Assembly: GCA_026393735.1 (NCBI GenBank)
Contig: JAPKZP010000315.1
Location: 1 to 5,505, forward strand
DNA from: Acidobacteriota bacterium
Lineage (GTDB): Bacteria > Acidobacteriota > Vicinamibacteria > Vicinamibacterales > JAKQTR01
Length of the DNA stretch: 5,505 nucleotides
Direction of reading: 5' to 3'
Below the pieces are notes generated by a model that had not been told where the DNA came from, did not search any database, and was given only the letters and a program-made list of their open reading frames with translations. A program made the position numbers and the translations under genes. Positions 1 to 5,505 of the stretch are shown piece by piece. Numbering within the stretch: the stretch's first letter is position 1; every line of letters starts with the position of its first letter.

Positions 1-13
1 CCCGCCGGGATTC

Positions 14-3000
14 CTAGAAAACGAACTTCAGCGCGAGCTGAATCTGCCGAGCGGGATTCATCGTCGACTGGATCTGACCGAAGGTGACCGAGCCCATGCT
101 CGTTCCAGGATTGGCGAACTGAGTCGTGTTGAACAGGTTGAACGTCTCGACACGGAACTCCAACTGGCGGCTCTTGCCCAACGAGAACGACTTGAAGATG
201 GACAGGTCCACGTTCAGAAGTCCGGGGCCCGAGAAGTCCTCGGTCCTCTTTGCGTTTCCGAAGGTGCTGACGGCTGGTGCCACATAGCAGCTCGTGTTGA
301 ACCACCGGAGGATGGTCCGCTCGTTCTCCGGCAACTGGCCGTCGCACGTCCTGTCAGGTCTGTTGCCCACGCCGCTGCCCGACTGGTTGGTGGCCATTGT
401 CATCGCCAGCGGCAGCCCGGTCCGGGCCCGGATGATTCCGTTGATCTGCCAGTTTCCAAGCACGGCGTCGGCGAAACCATTGAAGTCGCTGCCCCACGCC
501 TCGCCGCGCCCGATCGGGAGTCTCCAGAGATAACTCAGATTGAAGACGTGGCGCGCGTCGGTGTCCGACGCCCCGAGGTCCGCGCCCTCGTACGGCTCGT
601 ACGGGTAGTACCGGGTGCCCTGTCCCACGCCCACGTTCTGACCGGCCCCGTTCGTCGTGGTCTTGCCGAACGTGTAGGCGGCCAGCACATAGAGCCCCTT
701 CGACATCCGTCGCTCTGCCTTGACCTGGAGGGAATTGTGGTCGAGGGTGCCGCGGCCGAGCGTGACGTTGAAGTTGTTGTACTGCGGGTAAGGGCGGCGG
801 GCAGCCGCGTTGGTGCCAGGTCCGGGCGGCGCGGCGTTCAGGTTCCAGCCCTTGCTCTGCATGTTGCGGGCCCGCGTGCCCGCGTAGGCGACCGTCAGGA
901 TGATGTTGCCGAACAGCTCGCGCTGGACATTGGCGTTGAACATCTGCACCGTGCCCTGCTGGTAGTCCAGCGAGTTCAGGTACACGTTGCCGGTGTAAGT
1001 GGCCGGGTTGGGCTGAACCACGGCCGGGAAGCCGGTGGAGAGCGTCCTGACGGGGACGATGCTGTCGCTCGTGAACCCGAGTTCAGACATGAACGGCGGG
1101 TTCATGTTGAGCCCCTGCACGCCGCCAATCGACGACACGTCGTGGAATATGCCGTATCCGCCTCTGATCGCCGTCTTGGCGTTGCCGAATGGGACCCACG
1201 CGAAGCCCATCCGCGGCTCGACGTTGTTCTTGTCCCACTTGACGCCGGCGTACTTGTCCGCATTGTCGCCGGCGATCAGCCACTTTCCGGTGTCGAACAC
1301 CAGGTTGGCGAAGCGGTTCTGGGCCTCGTAGATCGGACTCGTCAGGTTGTACGCGAGCCCCAGGTCCAGGGTCAGGTCCTTGTGAAGCTGCCACGTATCA
1401 GCGAGGAAGATGCGGTATTCCTGCCATTTCCGCGTATTCGTGTAGCCCGCGAACGCCTGCGATTTGGTCCCGCTGGCGGGCAGGCCCAAAAGCAGGCTCG
1501 CCACCGCGCTGCCGGTGTTGGCGTCGAGTGCGCCCTTGTTGAACCCGGAGGTGAACAACTGGCTGAAGGCGAAGCTACCGGCGTAGGCGCTGGCGCCCAG
1601 CGTGTCCAGGTTCATCATCCTGATGCTGCCGCCCATGATCATCGTGTGCGGGCCCGCGATTTTCGTCAGCGTATCGGCGAAGTGGTAGATGCGCGTCCCG
1701 CCCGTGAAGGGCGTGTAGGAACGATCGCCGATACTCGTGAACCCGAGCGCCAGGCTGATGTTGGTGAGGCCGGACGTCTCGAAATTGCCGTTGTTGGCAC
1801 CGGGGATCCCGAACTGCTGCGGCAGGTTCTGACCCTGTCCGATGCCCGTCATGTCGTTGCGGACGTAGTTGTACCCGGCGGTGGCCTGGTTCAGCAGGTG
1901 ACTGGAGAAGACATGCGTCTCGGCGAGCGCGAAGTTCCGCGCCCGCGTCAGGTAGTCGACGGTGCTGTAGGTCCCTGCGCCTCCGTACGGGAAGGCATAC
2001 GGATAGTACTGGGTCGCACGGTCCCACGTGAATCGCCCGAACAGCGTGTCGGAGTTTGAGAGGTTCTGGTCGATCCGGCCGTTGATGTAGTTCTGGGAGA
2101 ACTCCTTGATTGGGTTGCCCGGGTAGTTGCCCGAGAGCCGGTCTGTGAGCAGCGGCAAGGGGTAGAGGTTCAATAGTTGTAGCGCGATCGGATCGATGCG
2201 GTTGGCGGGGATCTGGTTGTTCGGGAACGGGTCGCGCACCTGCAGTCCGGTCGCGGGGTCGACACGGGTCGTCGCCGGATCGTAGACCACCCGGCTTGCG
2301 GCGCCGGGGAACGACTCGGAGAAGTCGCCCTGTCTCATCTTCAGGGTTGGCACGGTCGCCAGCACTGGAATGGCCTGCTTGATCTTGAAGCCCATGTAGT
2401 CGGCAAAGAAGAAGGTCTTGTTCTTGAAGATCGGGCCTCCCACCGATCCCCCGAACTGGTTCTGATTGAACGTCCCCTTCTTCTGCTCGAAGTAGTTCTT
2501 GGCGTCCAGCGCATCGTTCCGCAGGAATTCGAACGCCGAGCCGTGGAAGGTGTTCGAACCGCTCTTCGTCGACACCAGCACCGTGCCCCCGCCCCGGCTT
2601 CCGTACTGGGCCGAGTAGTTGTTCGTGAGCACCTTGAATTCCTGGATCGATTCGATCGAGGGCAGGATGGAAACCGCGCCGGCGGTGAGTTCGTTGTTGT
2701 CCACCCCGTCGATCAGGTAGTCGTTGGAATTCTCGCGCATGCCCTGCACCGAAAGCCCCGTGCCGCCACGGATGGTCACTTCGGTCGTGCCCTTGTTGTT
2801 GAAGAAGGCACCTTCTCCCTTCACCGCACCGGTGGCCAGTGTGCCCAACTGCACGAAGTTGCGGCCGTTGAGCGGCAGATCGGCCACCTGCTGACTGTTG
2901 ATGACCTGCGCGAGGTCGCCGGTCCGGCGTTCGATCTCGACCAATACGCCCGTCACGGTCGTGGTCTCCTGGATCCCGCTCACGGAGAGCTTGAAGTTGA

Positions 3001-3313
3001 CCTCGCGCTCTTGCTGGGTCTGGAGTTCCACGCCCTGGGCGCTGGCGTCACTGAATCCCGCCAGGGCGACCTTGACCGAGTACATCCCGATGGGCAGCCC
3101 GGGGAACTCAAAACGACCACGGGCGTCCGCAATCGATTCCCGCGCGGCGGTCGTCGCCGTATTTGTCGCGATGACCGTCGCGCCCGGGAGGACGCCGCCG
3201 GTGGCGTCCGTGATGGTGCCGTAAATGGTGCCGGAACGAGATTGCCCGGAGACGGTCGCGGCGAACGCCGTGACCGCGAGACACGCCGCCGCGAGTACGA
3301 GCCTGGCCTTCAT
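14..3313 (-). CDS. Oar-like TonB-dependent outer-membrane receptor with N-terminal carboxypeptidase-regulatory-like domain
   Basis: This gene encodes a 1,099-residue outer-membrane protein of the large Oar-like TonB-dependent receptor family common in Acidobacteriota. Residues 1 to about 23 form a signal peptide (MKARLVLAAACLAVTAFA, then ATVSGQ). Residues about 27-115 match a carboxypeptidase-regulatory-like beta-sandwich (GTIYGTITDATGGVLPGATV, then RGRFEFPGLPIGMYSVKV). The plug follows at about 120-260, with DLPLNGRNF (145-153), YLIDGVDNN (199-207) and NNYSAQYGSRGGG (231-243). A long beta-barrel makes up the rest and ends in a terminal Phe (LALKFVF), as expected for BAM-inserted barrels. Stop is TAG at 14-16. 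The frame stays open 31 codons further upstream to an ATG at 3406, but the ATG at 3313 is preferred because it follows GGAGGAGGG and begins the signal peptide directly. I saw no clear TonB box. The substrate cannot be read from sequence. Genes of this family are often numerous in a genome, so adjacency to the nucleoside hydrolase is only a hint. Family call is very secure; substrate is unknown. Confidence 0.95.
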   Translation of the reverse strand: MKARLVLAAACLAVTAFAATVSGQSRSGTIYGTITDATGGVLPGATVIATNTATTAARESIADARGRFEFPGLPIGMYSVKVALAGFSDASAQGVELQTQQEREVNFKLSVSGIQETTTVTGVLVEIERRTGDLAQVINSQQVADLPLNGRNFVQLGTLATGAVKGEGAFFNNKGTTEVTIRGGTGLSVQGMRENSNDYLIDGVDNNELTAGAVSILPSIESIQEFKVLTNNYSAQYGSRGGGTVLVSTKSGSNTFHGSAFEFLRNDALDAKNYFEQKKGTFNQNQFGGSVGGPIFKNKTFFFADYMGFKIKQAIPVLATVPTLKMRQGDFSESFPGAASRVVYDPATTRVDPATGLQVRDPFPNNQIPANRIDPIALQLLNLYPLPLLTDRLSGNYPGNPIKEFSQNYINGRIDQNLSNSDTLFGRFTWDRATQYYPYAFPYGGAGTYSTVDYLTRARNFALAETHVFSSHLLNQATAGYNYVRNDMTGIGQGQNLPQQFGIPGANNGNFETSGLTNISLALGFTSIGDRSYTPFTGGTRIYHFADTLTKIAGPHTMIMGGSIRMMNLDTLGASAYAGSFAFSQLFTSGFNKGALDANTGSAVASLLLGLPASGTKSQAFAGYTNTRKWQEYRIFLADTWQLHKDLTLDLGLAYNLTSPIYEAQNRFANLVFDTGKWLIAGDNADKYAGVKWDKNNVEPRMGFAWVPFGNAKTAIRGGYGIFHDVSSIGGVQGLNMNPPFMSELGFTSDSIVPVRTLSTGFPAVVQPNPATYTGNVYLNSLDYQQGTVQMFNANVQRELFGNIILTVAYAGTRARNMQSKGWNLNAAPPGPGTNAAARRPYPQYNNFNVTLGRGTLDHNSLQVKAERRMSKGLYVLAAYTFGKTTTNGAGQNVGVGQGTRYYPYEPYEGADLGASDTDARHVFNLSYLWRLPIGRGEAWGSDFNGFADAVLGNWQINGIIRARTGLPLAMTMATNQSGSGVGNRPDRTCDGQLPENERTILRWFNTSCYVAPAVSTFGNAKRTEDFSGPGLLNVDLSIFKSFSLGKSRQLEFRVETFNLFNTTQFANPGTSMGSVTFGQIQSTMNPARQIQLALKFVF

Positions 3314-3322
3314 AGCGAGTCG

Positions 3323-3331
3323 CCCTCCTCC
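3323..3331 (-). promoter_or_regulatory. Ribosome binding site that fixes the receptor start
   Basis: Read on the minus strand, GGAGGAGGG ends nine bases before the ATG at 3313. This near-perfect anti-16S match decides the start in favour of the signal-peptide Met, rather than the ATG at 3406, which would add 31 non-signal-like residues. Confidence 0.75.
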
Positions 3332-3372
3332 GTTGCTGCCTGACATGGGGAACACATGACTCCGACGAACCA

Positions 3373-3387
3373 TCACGCCACGCGTGA
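3373..3387. repeat. Short inverted repeat TCACGC-cac-GCGTGA in the receptor leader
   Basis: Two perfect six-base arms (3373-3378 and 3382-3387) flank a three-base centre. The inner eight bases CACGCGTG (3379-3386) are themselves a perfect palindrome centred on CG. It lies 60-74 bases upstream of the receptor ATG, so it could be a protein-binding site or a small RNA stem. Length alone does not exclude chance in GC-rich DNA, and no second copy was seen in the window. Confidence 0.3.
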
Positions 3388-3422
3388 CTGCTTCACGTAA
3401 ATCCATGAAACCGCGAACCGGA

Positions 3423-3443
3423 GCGGGACCCTGAAGGACCCGC
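3423..3443 (-). other. Imperfect GC-rich hairpin in the receptor 5' leader
   Basis: GCGGG (3423-3427) pairs with CCCGC (3439-3443). After one mismatch, CC (3429-3430) pairs with GG (3436-3437), leaving a five-base loop. If the receptor transcript starts further upstream (around or above 3500), this would be a stem in a long untranslated leader, about 110-130 bases before the start codon. No T-run follows on the minus strand, so it does not look like an intrinsic terminator or attenuator. The role is unknown and it may be fortuitous. Confidence 0.3.
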
Positions 3444-3584
3444 GCAAGTCGTCTAACGGAATATCGAACGCGAACTGCCGACTAAAGGCGCTGAGATTCT
3501 GGCCGTTTCTTGCAATCGACTACAATCGCTCCCGCATGAATTTATTGACGTTATTTGCTGCCGCCGCCTATCTTTGAGCAACTG

Positions 3585-3612
3585 TTGTGTAAACGTTCGC
3601 ACGTTATATACT
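3585..3612 (+). promoter_or_regulatory. Candidate sigma-70-type promoter of the LacI-family regulator gene
   Basis: A strong -10 hexamer TATACT (3607-3612, five of six consensus bases) lies 16 bases downstream of a weaker -35 hexamer, TTGTGT (3585-3590, three of six). It sits in the most AT-rich stretch of the intergenic region. Transcription would begin near 3619, leaving a leader of roughly 50 bases before the regulator start at 3672. The weak -35 and the overlapping dyad at 3587-3602 would suit a regulated promoter. Prediction is by eye against the general bacterial consensus. Confidence 0.5.
3587..3602. promoter_or_regulatory. Candidate LacI-family operator, GTGnnAACGTTnnCAC
   Basis: The dyad is GTG-TA-AACGTT-CG-CAC, with 12 of 16 positions symmetric and a central CG step. 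LacI/GalR-family operators are typically 14-20 bp palindromes with a central CG, into which the leucine of the hinge helix inserts. The divergent regulator here has such a hinge (ARNLRIG). The site covers part of the -35 element and the spacer of the regulator's own predicted promoter, so binding should block it (autorepression). On the opposite strand a TTTACA -35-like hexamer (3593 to 3588) also lies in it, so control of the receptor gene is possible, though no good matching -10 was found. Confidence 0.5.
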
Positions 3613-3659
3613 GAGGACCTGTTGTTGTCAAGTCTCTGGCCCGTCTCGCCAGTATTCCC

Positions 3660-3666
3660 GGGAGGG
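3660..3666 (+). promoter_or_regulatory. Ribosome binding site of the LacI-family regulator
   Basis: GGGAGGG ends five bases before the ATG at 3672. An ATG at 3667 is in a different frame and too close to the Shine-Dalgarno, so 3672 is the start. Confidence 0.7.
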
Positions 3667-3671
3667 ATGGC

Positions 3672-4745
3672 ATGCCACAGCAGAAACGTCGGCGCCGGAA
3701 CACCAGCGGACAGGTTCGAACCAGCACGCACGTCGCGGCGCGGGCAGGCGTGTCAACGGCGACCGTGTCCCGTGTCTTTGCGAATCCAGGCAGCGTCAGC
3801 GAGACGTTGCGACAGCGGGTCCACCAGGCCGCCCGACTGCTCGGGTACCAGCCGAGTCGGATCGCCCGAAATCTTCGAATCGGGACGAGCACGACGGTCG
3901 GCGTGGTCGTCCCCGACATCCAGAACCCGTTCTTCACCGGGGTCGTTCGCGGCATTGACAACGTGCTGCAGGCCGCCGGCTATACGTTGCTGCTGGCAAA
4001 CTCCGACGACACGCTCGCGCGCGAGGAACGGATGCTCTCGACGCTTCGCGCCGAGGGCGTCGCGGGGATCGTGCTTGTACCCATCGCCGGCCGGAAGGGC
4101 GGGTACCAGCAGCTCTTTGCTCCCATGCTCCCGCTGGTGGCTGTCGACCGCGCTGTTGCCGGTCTCCGAGTCGACCTGGTCACCGTGGCGAATACCGAGG
4201 GGAGCCGTCGTGCGGTGGCGCACCTGACGGCGCTCGGCCACCGCGAGATTGCATTGATCGGCGGGCCACACCAGCACAGCACCGCCTCCGAGCGCCAGCA
4301 AGGATATGAACTGGCCCTGAGAGAGGCTGGGATCACCGTGCGCCAGGAGTTGATTCGGCGCGCGGACTTCAGAGAGGCTGGCGGGTACGCCGCGATGAAG
4401 GCGCTTCTGAGCGTCTCTCGTCCTCCCACAGCGGTGTTCGTGGCGAACGACCAGATGACGCTCGGAGCGCTGCGCGCGATGCACGAGGCCGGGCGACGGA
4501 TTCCGGAGGATATCGCCGTTGTCAGTTTCGACGACATGCCTCTGGCCACGTCCCTCAATCCGCCACTGACCGCCGTGGCCCAACCGGTTCAGGAGATCGG
4601 CGAAACGGCGGCCGAGCTTCTCCTGGCTCGCATCACGGAGCCTGACCGGCCCGTCCGGCACGTCGTTCTTGAGACCCGGCTCATGATCAGAGCCTCCTGC
4701 GGCAGTAAGTTGAAGCGATCCCGGGTGTTCAGGGCGAACGCGTGA
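3672..4745 (+). CDS. LacI/GalR-family transcriptional regulator
   Basis: This is a complete 357-residue DNA-binding regulator, close to the usual 330-360 for the family. The N-terminal helix-turn-helix is at about residues 18-37 (VAARAGVSTATVSRVFANPG) and the hinge helix at about 62-71 (SRIARNLRIG). The periplasmic-binding-protein-like sensor begins at VGVVVPDIQNPFFTGV (76-91). Family hallmarks include VAVDR (156-160), HLTALGHREIALIGG (184-198), FVANDQMTLGAL (256-267) and VVSFDDMPLA followed by PPLTAVAQP (283-305). Two oddities stand out. There is a basic N-terminal extension (KRRRR at 5-9) of about 15 residues before the first helix. The usual DN of the V..DN..G sensor motif reads AN (173-174). 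Most family members are repressors released or activated by a sugar, nucleoside or purine; the ligand here is not readable. It is divergent from the receptor and lies 174 bases upstream of a nucleoside hydrolase, so a ribose- or nucleoside-type effector is a reasonable guess. A dyad over its own promoter (3587-3602) suggests autoregulation. Confidence 0.96.
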   Translation: MPQQKRRRRNTSGQVRTSTHVAARAGVSTATVSRVFANPGSVSETLRQRVHQAARLLGYQPSRIARNLRIGTSTTVGVVVPDIQNPFFTGVVRGIDNVLQAAGYTLLLANSDDTLAREERMLSTLRAEGVAGIVLVPIAGRKGGYQQLFAPMLPLVAVDRAVAGLRVDLVTVANTEGSRRAVAHLTALGHREIALIGGPHQHSTASERQQGYELALREAGITVRQELIRRADFREAGGYAAMKALLSVSRPPTAVFVANDQMTLGALRAMHEAGRRIPEDIAVVSFDDMPLATSLNPPLTAVAQPVQEIGETAAELLLARITEPDRPVRHVVLETRLMIRASCGSKLKRSRVFRANA

Positions 4746-4796
4746 ATGGCCCCCTGATGGCAATCGTGATGACGCTCGATCCCGAGGACTGAGGGA

Positions 4797-4818
4797 GGCG
4801 GCCGGGTGCTCGACCGCC
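4797..4818 (+). terminator. Possible weak terminator hairpin after the regulator gene
   Basis: GGCGG (4797-4801) pairs with CCGCC (4814-4818). After one mismatch, CGG (4803-4805) pairs with TCG (4810-4812, one G-T wobble) around a four-base loop. It starts 51 bases after the regulator stop. It is followed by CTTGGCC rather than a T-run, so termination would be weak. Read-through into the nucleoside hydrolase gene therefore remains possible. No convincing promoter was found in the rest of the 174-bp spacer. Confidence 0.3.
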
Positions 4819-4906
4819 CTTGGCCAGACGGACCCGAGGGGCACGCGAATTCGGTACGCTCACCCGTTCTGTTCGTCTAGTGTGTCGGCGAGTTCACTAT
4901 CACCGC

Positions 4907-4912
4907 AGGAGG
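4907..4912 (+). promoter_or_regulatory. Ribosome binding site of the nucleoside hydrolase
   Basis: A perfect AGGAGG ends seven bases before the ATG at 4920. A nearer ATG at 4915 is in another frame, only two bases from the Shine-Dalgarno, and does not lead into the conserved protein, so 4920 is the start. Confidence 0.8.
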
Positions 4913-4919
4913 CAATGTC

Positions 4920-5505
4920 ATGTCGATCGTCCGTTCCGCCATGGTCGTCTTGTTCACATGTCTCTTCTTGACACCCGATGCCGGCGCCGGTCCGCCCCGC
5001 CGCGTGATCATCGACGCGGACCCCGGGCAGGATGATGCCGTGGCCATTCTCATGGCCATGCGCTCGCCGAACCTGAAGATCGAAGCCATCACGGCCGTGC
5101 TGGGAAACGTGCCGCTGGAGCTGACGCTCGAGAACGCCTTGAAACTCGTCGAGATTGGCGATCGTCCGGACATCCCCGTCGCCGCCGGTGCAAGGTCGCC
5201 GCTCGTGCGGAAAGCTGTCACCGCGACGTACGTGCATGGCGCAAACGGCTTCGGCGGCGTTGTGTTCCCGGCCCCCAAGGTCAAGCCGGTCGCGACACCG
5301 GCCGCCGACTTGATCCGACAGATCGTCCGCAAGTACCCGCACGAGGTGTCGATCCTTGCCATTGGGCCGCTCACCAACATTGCGACTGTGCTCCTGACCG
5401 ATCCCGATATCGTGCCGCTGATCGACGAGGTCGTCATCATGGGGGGCGCCCTGGGGGCCGGTAACATCACGCCCGCCGCCGAGTTCAACGTCTACGTGGA
5501 TCCAG
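4920..5505 (+). CDS. Exported nucleoside hydrolase (inosine-uridine-preferring family), 3' end cut by the window
   Basis: The first 195 codons are present, open to the window edge; the family is usually 310-350 residues. The enzyme hydrolyses the N-glycosidic bond of ribonucleosides to give free base and ribose. The calcium- and ribose-binding signature IDADPGQDDAVAIL is at residues 31-44 (Asp32, Asp34, Asp38, Asp39). Asn63 in AVLGN, HGANGFGG (106-113), ILAIGPLTNIA (145-155) and VVIMGGA (171-177) follow. GNITPAAEFNVYVDP (181-195) carries the ribose-contacting Asn182, Glu188 and Asn190, by comparison with the Crithidia enzyme. The catalytic His and last metal ligand Asp would lie in the missing C-terminal half. 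Residues 1 to about 23 look like a Sec signal peptide (MSIVRSAMVVLFTCLFLT, then AGA before GPP), so the protein is probably periplasmic. Base preference cannot be told from this half. It is on the same strand as the regulator gene and may share its control. Confidence 0.93.
   Translation, partial: MSIVRSAMVVLFTCLFLTPDAGAGPPRRVIIDADPGQDDAVAILMAMRSPNLKIEAITAVLGNVPLELTLENALKLVEIGDRPDIPVAAGARSPLVRKAVTATYVHGANGFGGVVFPAPKVKPVATPAADLIRQIVRKYPHEVSILAIGPLTNIATVLLTDPDIVPLIDEVVIMGGALGAGNITPAAEFNVYVDP

Noticed and set aside
548..2059. A 503-codon open frame on the plus strand, opposite the receptor gene.
   Set aside because: It is antisense to a well-conserved gene, its product is low-complexity Arg/Val/Gly/Ala-rich sequence with no recognisable domain, and long antisense frames are expected in GC-rich coding DNA. 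The same applies to the plus-strand frame at 2543-3343.
3281..3292. Possible lipobox at Cys11 of the receptor leader (AAAC).
   Set aside because: The cysteine is too near the N-terminus, within the hydrophobic core, and the protein is a beta-barrel receptor with a later cleavage-like region.
3314..3406. Upstream ATG at 3406 as the receptor start, giving 1,130 residues.
   Set aside because: The extra 31 residues are not signal-like, and the Shine-Dalgarno GGAGGAGGG directly precedes the ATG at 3313, which starts a normal signal peptide.
3582..3625. Direct repeat CTGTTGT at 3582-3588 and 3619-3625.
   Set aside because: Seven bases only, partly in a simple TTG-rich stretch, and not symmetric; it may be chance.
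3753..4844. A 363-codon open frame on the minus strand across the regulator gene.
   Set aside because: It is opposite a clear LacI-family gene, shows no family motif, and is best explained as a compositional shadow.
4870..4902. Promoter-like hexamers before the nucleoside hydrolase (TTCGTC 4874-4879 region with CACTAT near 4897).
   Set aside because: The match to consensus is poor, and the predicted start of transcription would fall on the Shine-Dalgarno.
4950..4961. Possible lipobox at Cys14 of the nucleoside hydrolase leader (LFTC).
   Set aside because: Thr at the -1 position does not fit the lipobox rule (Gly, Ala or Ser), and an AGA signal-peptidase-I-like site follows further on.
4860..5488. 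Two overlapping minus-strand open frames (160 and 203 codons) at the right end.
   Set aside because: They lie opposite the nucleoside hydrolase, whose motifs are unmistakable on the plus strand and whose frame runs off the window without a stop.

Overview
The window looks like part of a chromosome of a high-GC Gram-negative bacterium, most likely an acidobacterium, possibly a Vicinamibacteria-type soil lineage. The main evidence is the large minus-strand gene. It encodes an Oar-like TonB-dependent outer-membrane protein with an N-terminal carboxypeptidase-regulatory-like domain, the DLPLNGRNF and YSAQYG plug motifs, and a C-terminus ending ...PARQIQLALKFVF. That family is strongly expanded in Acidobacteriota. 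The taxonomic call is an inference from family resemblance.

Layout. Positions 14-3313 (minus) hold the complete TonB-dependent receptor, starting at a well-placed ATG behind a GGAGGAGGG Shine-Dalgarno. Positions 3314-3671 are a 358-bp divergent intergenic region, locally AT-rich between about 3535 and 3630. It holds a good -10 element for the rightward gene, a CG-centred dyad that looks like a LacI-family operator overlapping that promoter, and two small inverted repeats in the leader of the receptor gene. Positions 3672-4745 (plus) encode a complete LacI/GalR-family transcription regulator. Positions 4746-4919 are a 174-bp spacer with one GC-rich hairpin. From 4920 to the right edge (plus) runs the first 195 codons of a nucleoside hydrolase with an N-terminal signal peptide; its 3' end is outside the window.

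How the genes may work together. The order is an outer-membrane importer, a divergent LacI-type regulator, then an exported nucleoside hydrolase. This suggests a small nucleoside (or other N-riboside) scavenging locus. The receptor would bring substrate across the outer membrane, the periplasmic hydrolase would split it into base and ribose, and the LacI-type protein would sense a product and control its own promoter and perhaps the receptor. The gene identities are well supported. The functional coupling, the receptor's substrate and the regulator's ligand are inference. No RNA genes, mobile elements or CRISPR arrays were seen.
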